This document shows positions 61,248-64,000 of a stretch of 64,000 nt of DNA, piece by piece (positions within the stretch are counted from its first letter, which is position 1; each line of letters opens with the position of its first letter). Below the pieces are notes generated by a model. That model did no database searches, was not told the origin of the DNA, and worked only from the letters and a program-made list of their open reading frames with translations. This DNA is from Bradyrhizobium glycinis. Its GTDB lineage: Bacteria; Pseudomonadota; Alphaproteobacteria; Rhizobiales; Xanthobacteraceae. Position numbers and translations under genes: made by a program. Location: assembly GCF_016031655.1 (NCBI RefSeq), contig NZ_JACCHQ010000025.1:1-64000 (forward strand), read 5' to 3'.

Positions 61248-62522
61248 ATGTCCGACACATCCGAGCACATCGTCATCGTCGGCGCCGGCGCGGCCGGCCT
61301 GATGGCGGCGCGCGAGCTGGCGCGTGCCGGCCGCAAGGTGACGATCCTGGAGGCGCGTCAGCGCTGCGGCGGCCGCATTCATCCGCTGCCGGCCTCGGAA
61401 TTCGGCTACGCCGCCGATGGCGGCGCCGAGTTCGTCCATGGTGAGGCGCCGGTCACGCGCGCATTGCTGCGCGAGGCCTGCCTGTCGCTTCAGGAGATCG
61501 AAGGCGAGCAGTGGAGCTTTGACGGGACGAAGCTCACACGCGAGGCGCGCGACGATCCCCATGAGGCGGAGCTTCAGGCCGTGCTGGGGGACTTGAAGGA
61601 CGACCTCACGGTCGCCGACTTCCTGCGCCGGCATTTTGCAGGCGACGACTATGCGCGGATGCGCCATTCGATCGAGCGGATGGTCGAGGGCTACGACGCA
61701 GCCGATCCCGAACGCGCCTCCACGCTGGCGCTGCGCGCGGAATGGATGGACGGCGGACACGCTTCCTTGGCGCGCATCGACGGCGGCTATGGCGCGATGA
61801 TCGACGTCATGGCGGCCGACTGCCGCAGGCACGGCGTCACCATCCGCCTCGGCAGCATCGTGTCGGCCATTGTGGAGGAGGGCGGCGCGCTGGCCGTTCG
61901 CTGCGCCGAGGGCGACGTGCACACCTGCGACCGCGTGATCCTCACCGTGCCGCTGCCGCTGCTGCGCGAGATCGCGCTGCCGACCGGCGCGCGTGCCAAG
62001 CTTGCGGCTGCCGACGACATCGGCTTCGGCAACGTCATCAAGATCCTGCTGCGCTTCGCGCGGCCATGGTGGCGCGAGCGCAAGGCAGACCTCGCCGACA
62101 TGACCTTCCTGCTGTCGGATGAGGCGATCCCGGTCTGGTGGACGCGCTACCCGGACCAGCATCCCGTGCTGACGGGCTGGTTCGGTGGCCCGCGCACGGC
62201 GGAGCTGGAAAGCCTCGACCCGCAAGCGCTGATCGATGCCGGGCTCGGTTCGCTCGCCGCCGTCTTCGGCCTGCCGCGCAATGACATCGCGCGCGAGCTG
62301 GTGGCGTCTGCCGCGACCAACTGGGCGCATGACCGCTTCGCGCGCGGCGCCTATTCGTGGGCGACGCCGCGCACGCGCGCGGCACAAGCGACCCTCGCGC
62401 GTGGAGACGGACGGGTGCTGTTTTCTGGCGAAGCGCTCTATCGCGGCCGCGACATGGGCACGGTCGAGGCGGCACTGGCGAGTGGCCTGGAGACGGCGGG
62501 CACGGTCCTGCGGGGACAATAA
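61248..62522 (+). CDS. FAD-dependent amine oxidase
   Basis: A 424-residue flavoprotein of the monoamine-oxidase/protoporphyrinogen-oxidase fold. FAD motif IVIVGAGAAGLMAARELARAGRKVTILEARQRCGGRIH, GGAEFVHGEAPVTR, the family segment IDGGYGAMIDVMAADC, VILTVPLPLLREI, WWTRYPDQHPVLTGWFGG, and the C-terminal FAD site RVLFSGEALYRGRDMGTVEAALASG. It would oxidise an amine to an imine. Partners upstream (RibD-C, nitrobindin-like) suggest a common operon. A hairpin terminator follows. Confidence 0.9.
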   Translation: MSDTSEHIVIVGAGAAGLMAARELARAGRKVTILEARQRCGGRIHPLPASEFGYAADGGAEFVHGEAPVTRALLREACLSLQEIEGEQWSFDGTKLTREARDDPHEAELQAVLGDLKDDLTVADFLRRHFAGDDYARMRHSIERMVEGYDAADPERASTLALRAEWMDGGHASLARIDGGYGAMIDVMAADCRRHGVTIRLGSIVSAIVEEGGALAVRCAEGDVHTCDRVILTVPLPLLREIALPTGARAKLAAADDIGFGNVIKILLRFARPWWRERKADLADMTFLLSDEAIPVWWTRYPDQHPVLTGWFGGPRTAELESLDPQALIDAGLGSLAAVFGLPRNDIARELVASAATNWAHDRFARGAYSWATPRTRAAQATLARGDGRVLFSGEALYRGRDMGTVEAALASGLETAGTVLRGQ

Positions 62523-62527
62523 CGAAA

Positions 62528-62552
62528 GAGGCCCGCATCCGATGCGGGCCTC
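62528..62552. terminator. Bidirectional hairpin terminator
   Basis: A perfect 11-bp stem GAGGCCCGCAT/ATGCGGGCCTC with loop CCG between convergent genes ending at 62522 and 62565. On the left side AAAG gives CTTT for the - strand. It probably ends transcription in both directions. Confidence 0.75.
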
Positions 62553-62564
62553 TCGTCGCGTGTC

Positions 62565-62870
62565 TTACCAGCGGCCGCCGCCGAAGCTGAACGTCACGCC
62601 GGGGCCTCCGCCGTAATAGCCGTACGGCCCGCCGCCGTAATAGCCGTGGTGCCGCGGATAATAGCCGTAGCTTCTGTAATAGGGCCGGTAATAGCTGTGA
62701 TGACGCCGCCAATGATGATGGTGCCAGCGGTGGTGCCTGCGGTGCGCGCTGATGTCGGTGGTCTGGCTTTCCTGTGCGGTCTGCTTGGCGCTTGCGCTGC
62801 CGGCCGCGCTCGCCGATCCGCCGGCCAACGCCACAGCACCGAGGGCGATCGCGGCAATGAGATATTTCAT
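62565..62870 (-). CDS. Secreted His/Tyr/Gly-rich protein
   Basis: A 101-residue protein with GGAG seven bases before the ATG at 62870. Residues 1-22 are a signal peptide (MKYLIAAIALGAVALAGGSASA). The rest is low-complexity: RRHHRWHHHHWRRHHSYYRPYYRSYGYYPRHH followed by GGG/YYGGGPYGYY repeats. The family is common in Bradyrhizobium; His richness suggests metal binding, and the GY repeats an unstructured surface protein. Function unknown. Confidence 0.75.
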   Translation of the reverse strand: MKYLIAAIALGAVALAGGSASAAGSASAKQTAQESQTTDISAHRRHHRWHHHHWRRHHSYYRPYYRSYGYYPRHHGYYGGGPYGYYGGGPGVTFSFGGGRW

Positions 62871-63130
62871 GTCATCACTCCAGTTGAAGGTCGCGTGACA
62901 ACACATGAGCATCCCGCGCGTTCCTGCCAACGTGGGCGTCGAAACGACGCAGATTTTCAGTTCCCGATGAACAGGCGTTAACGTTTGTGAACGATAGAAG
63001 GCCGCGCGTTCTATCGTCGCACGGCGAGGCGTCGCCTCGTTGTTGCCCAGTGTCGCGCGGCGCATCGTCTTGCATGTAGCTCGGCCACGCCTGCCGGAAT
63101 AATCCCGGATACCCTGCTACGGATACACTA

Positions 63131-63478
63131 TCAGGGATGCGGATCGGGAAAGCCGTGCCGCTCGGAGAGCGCAGCGAGGATCGCGTCCTTGTCTGCCATG
63201 AATGCGCGGCCATGATAGCTGCCAGTCTGATGCGGCGAGGTCGCCCCAGTCGCGAGCACGAGCAGAGGCAGCGATTGATTCTCCTCGCCGACCAGCGCGA
63301 TCACGGCTTGTCGCGGCCGTGGCCAGGGGATCCGCTCGACGTCGAGCTTCTCGGCGAGCTCTGGAAATGAGGCCAGCACGCCCTCGATCAGCGCGCAGTG
63401 CCAGCAATAGAAGCGTTGGCCCGGAAAGGCCGGATCCTCGAAGCCGGGACGCAGCAGAAACAGGCGGTCACGTTTCAT
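63131..63478 (-). CDS. DUF3088 family protein
   Basis: A 115-residue protein with GGAG seven bases upstream. DUF3088 features: MKRDRLFLLRPGFEDPAFPGQRFYCWHCALIEGVLASFPELAEKLDVERIPWPRPRQAVIALVGEENQSLPLLVLA. The C-x-x-C in YCWHCALIEG sits where thioredoxin-like folds place the active-site pair. Function unassigned; a redox role is possible. Frame open to 63544 upstream, but homology starts at 63478. Confidence 0.85.
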   Translation of the reverse strand: MKRDRLFLLRPGFEDPAFPGQRFYCWHCALIEGVLASFPELAEKLDVERIPWPRPRQAVIALVGEENQSLPLLVLATGATSPHQTGSYHGRAFMADKDAILAALSERHGFPDPHP

Positions 63479-63677
63479 GGGTCGCTCCGAAGCGGGCCGC
63501 AATGTCACCGGGGAATCAATCGCGTCGTCGTGAAAGGACGCCACGGCAGGGCCGATCAGTCAATCGGCTCAACGCAACGTGATCTGCATGCAGGTCGCGC
63601 TTGATCCAGCGCAACTTTGGCCGCTGCCGCCCGATGCGATGTCGCTGCGACATTGGAATGAAGAATCGAGGCAGGTC

Positions 63678-64000
63678 ATGAAGGCATATTTCATCGGCGG
63701 TGGCATCGGATTGCTCGCGGGCGCGGCGTTCCTCGTCCGCGATGCGCAGCTGCCGGGACGCGACATCGTGATCTGCGAGGCGCAGCCGCTGGTCGGCGGC
63801 AGCCTCGACGGTGCGCAGCTCGCGAACGGCGCCTATTCGCTTCGCGGCGGGCGCATGCTCACCACCGACCATTACGAATGCACCTGGGACCTGCTCTCGA
63901 GTATTCCTTCGCTCGAGCATCCCGGCCTCAGCGTGCGCGACGAGACGATCGCATTCAACGTGGAGAATCCAGCGCATTCGAGGGCACGTCTGGTCGACCG
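63678..64000 (+). CDS. Oleate hydratase, N-terminal part (cut by window)
   Basis: The start of an FAD enzyme that hydrates the C9 double bond of oleic and related fatty acids (myosin-cross-reactive antigen family). Seen are MKAYFIGGGIGLLAGAAFLVRDAQLPG (FAD motif), ICEAQPLVGGSLDGAQLANGAYSLRGGRMLTTDHYECTWDLLSSIPSLEHPG. GGRMLTTDHYECTWDLLSSIPSL is strongly diagnostic. AGGCAGGTC lies just before the ATG. The reading frame is open to the window end; full length would be about 520-590 residues. Upstream neighbour is the DUF3088 gene in divergent orientation. Confidence 0.9.
   Translation, partial: MKAYFIGGGIGLLAGAAFLVRDAQLPGRDIVICEAQPLVGGSLDGAQLANGAYSLRGGRMLTTDHYECTWDLLSSIPSLEHPGLSVRDETIAFNVENPAHSRARLVD

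Noticed and set aside
60453..62519. Long open frame on the - strand over the RibD-C and amine oxidase genes
   Set aside because: Antisense shadow of two clearly recognised + strand genes.
1..64000. CRISPR array
   Set aside because: No regularly spaced direct repeats with unique spacers and no cas genes were seen.
1..64000. Insertion sequence or transposase gene
   Set aside because: No transposase-like protein or flanking inverted and direct repeats of IS type were recognised in any frame.

Overview
The window looks like chromosomal DNA of a Bradyrhizobium-type alphaproteobacterium (Nitrobacteraceae). The evidence is high GC with strong GC3 bias, a rhizobial gene order (DUF2948 - hisD - UPF0262 - low-molecular-weight phosphatase - maf - yacG - tRNA-Phe), and several intergenic palindromic elements of a type I know from Bradyrhizobium. 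The genus call is inference; no rRNA or other marker gene is present.

Left flank (1-17.2 kb): mostly housekeeping and accessory metabolism. It holds a twin-arginine intradiol-dioxygenase-like protein with a ferric-reductase-like membrane protein, a lone cyclic-nucleotide-binding domain protein, an SGNH hydrolase overlapping an acyltransferase-3 gene, a large polytopic membrane protein, RidA and tRNA-Thr, a cNMP-domain/thioredoxin-reductase-like fusion without the CxxC motif, an alpha/beta hydrolase, and the hisD operon.

Central locus (17.4-51.4 kb): a Wzx/Wzy-type exopolysaccharide (EPS) locus. It contains a priming sugar transferase, Wzy-like polymerase, Wzz-like chain-length protein, Wzx-like flippase, four glycosyltransferases, a FkbM methyltransferase, and a nucleotide-sugar cassette (glucose-1-phosphate cytidylyltransferase, SDR, 3,5-epimerase, C-methyltransferase, DUF4910 protein, class III aminotransferase) suggesting a branched deoxysugar. 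Embedded in it are three paralogues of a protein family I cannot name, a type I secretion ABC transporter with an HlyD-like adaptor in which both proteins carry a C39-like domain, a radical SAM enzyme, a NarL/LuxR-type regulator and a Crp/Fnr-type regulator.

The main new observation is a 14-bp palindrome, TTGACGGCCGTCAA or close variants, found six times. Every copy is in a promoter-like position in this locus, and no other copy was seen in the window. Together the copies face nearly all of its operons. The TTGA-N6-TCAA geometry fits Crp/Fnr-family operators, and the regulator encoded at 36.4 kb has an E-x-x-C-R recognition helix that could read TTGA. I propose a locus-specific regulon that co-expresses polysaccharide synthesis, the three paralogues and the type I exporter. 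At least the largest paralogue (repeat-containing, no signal peptide) may be the exporter's substrate and bind the polysaccharide.

Right flank (51.8-64 kb): an unrecognised protein, a cold-shock protein, a small HTH-like protein, a DUF1488 protein, a DUF1326/DUF2182 pair, a GGDEF-EAL sensor, a nitrobindin/FABP-like protein, a RibD-C reductase, an amine oxidase, a His/Tyr/Gly-rich secreted protein, a DUF3088 protein, and the start of an oleate hydratase cut by the window end.
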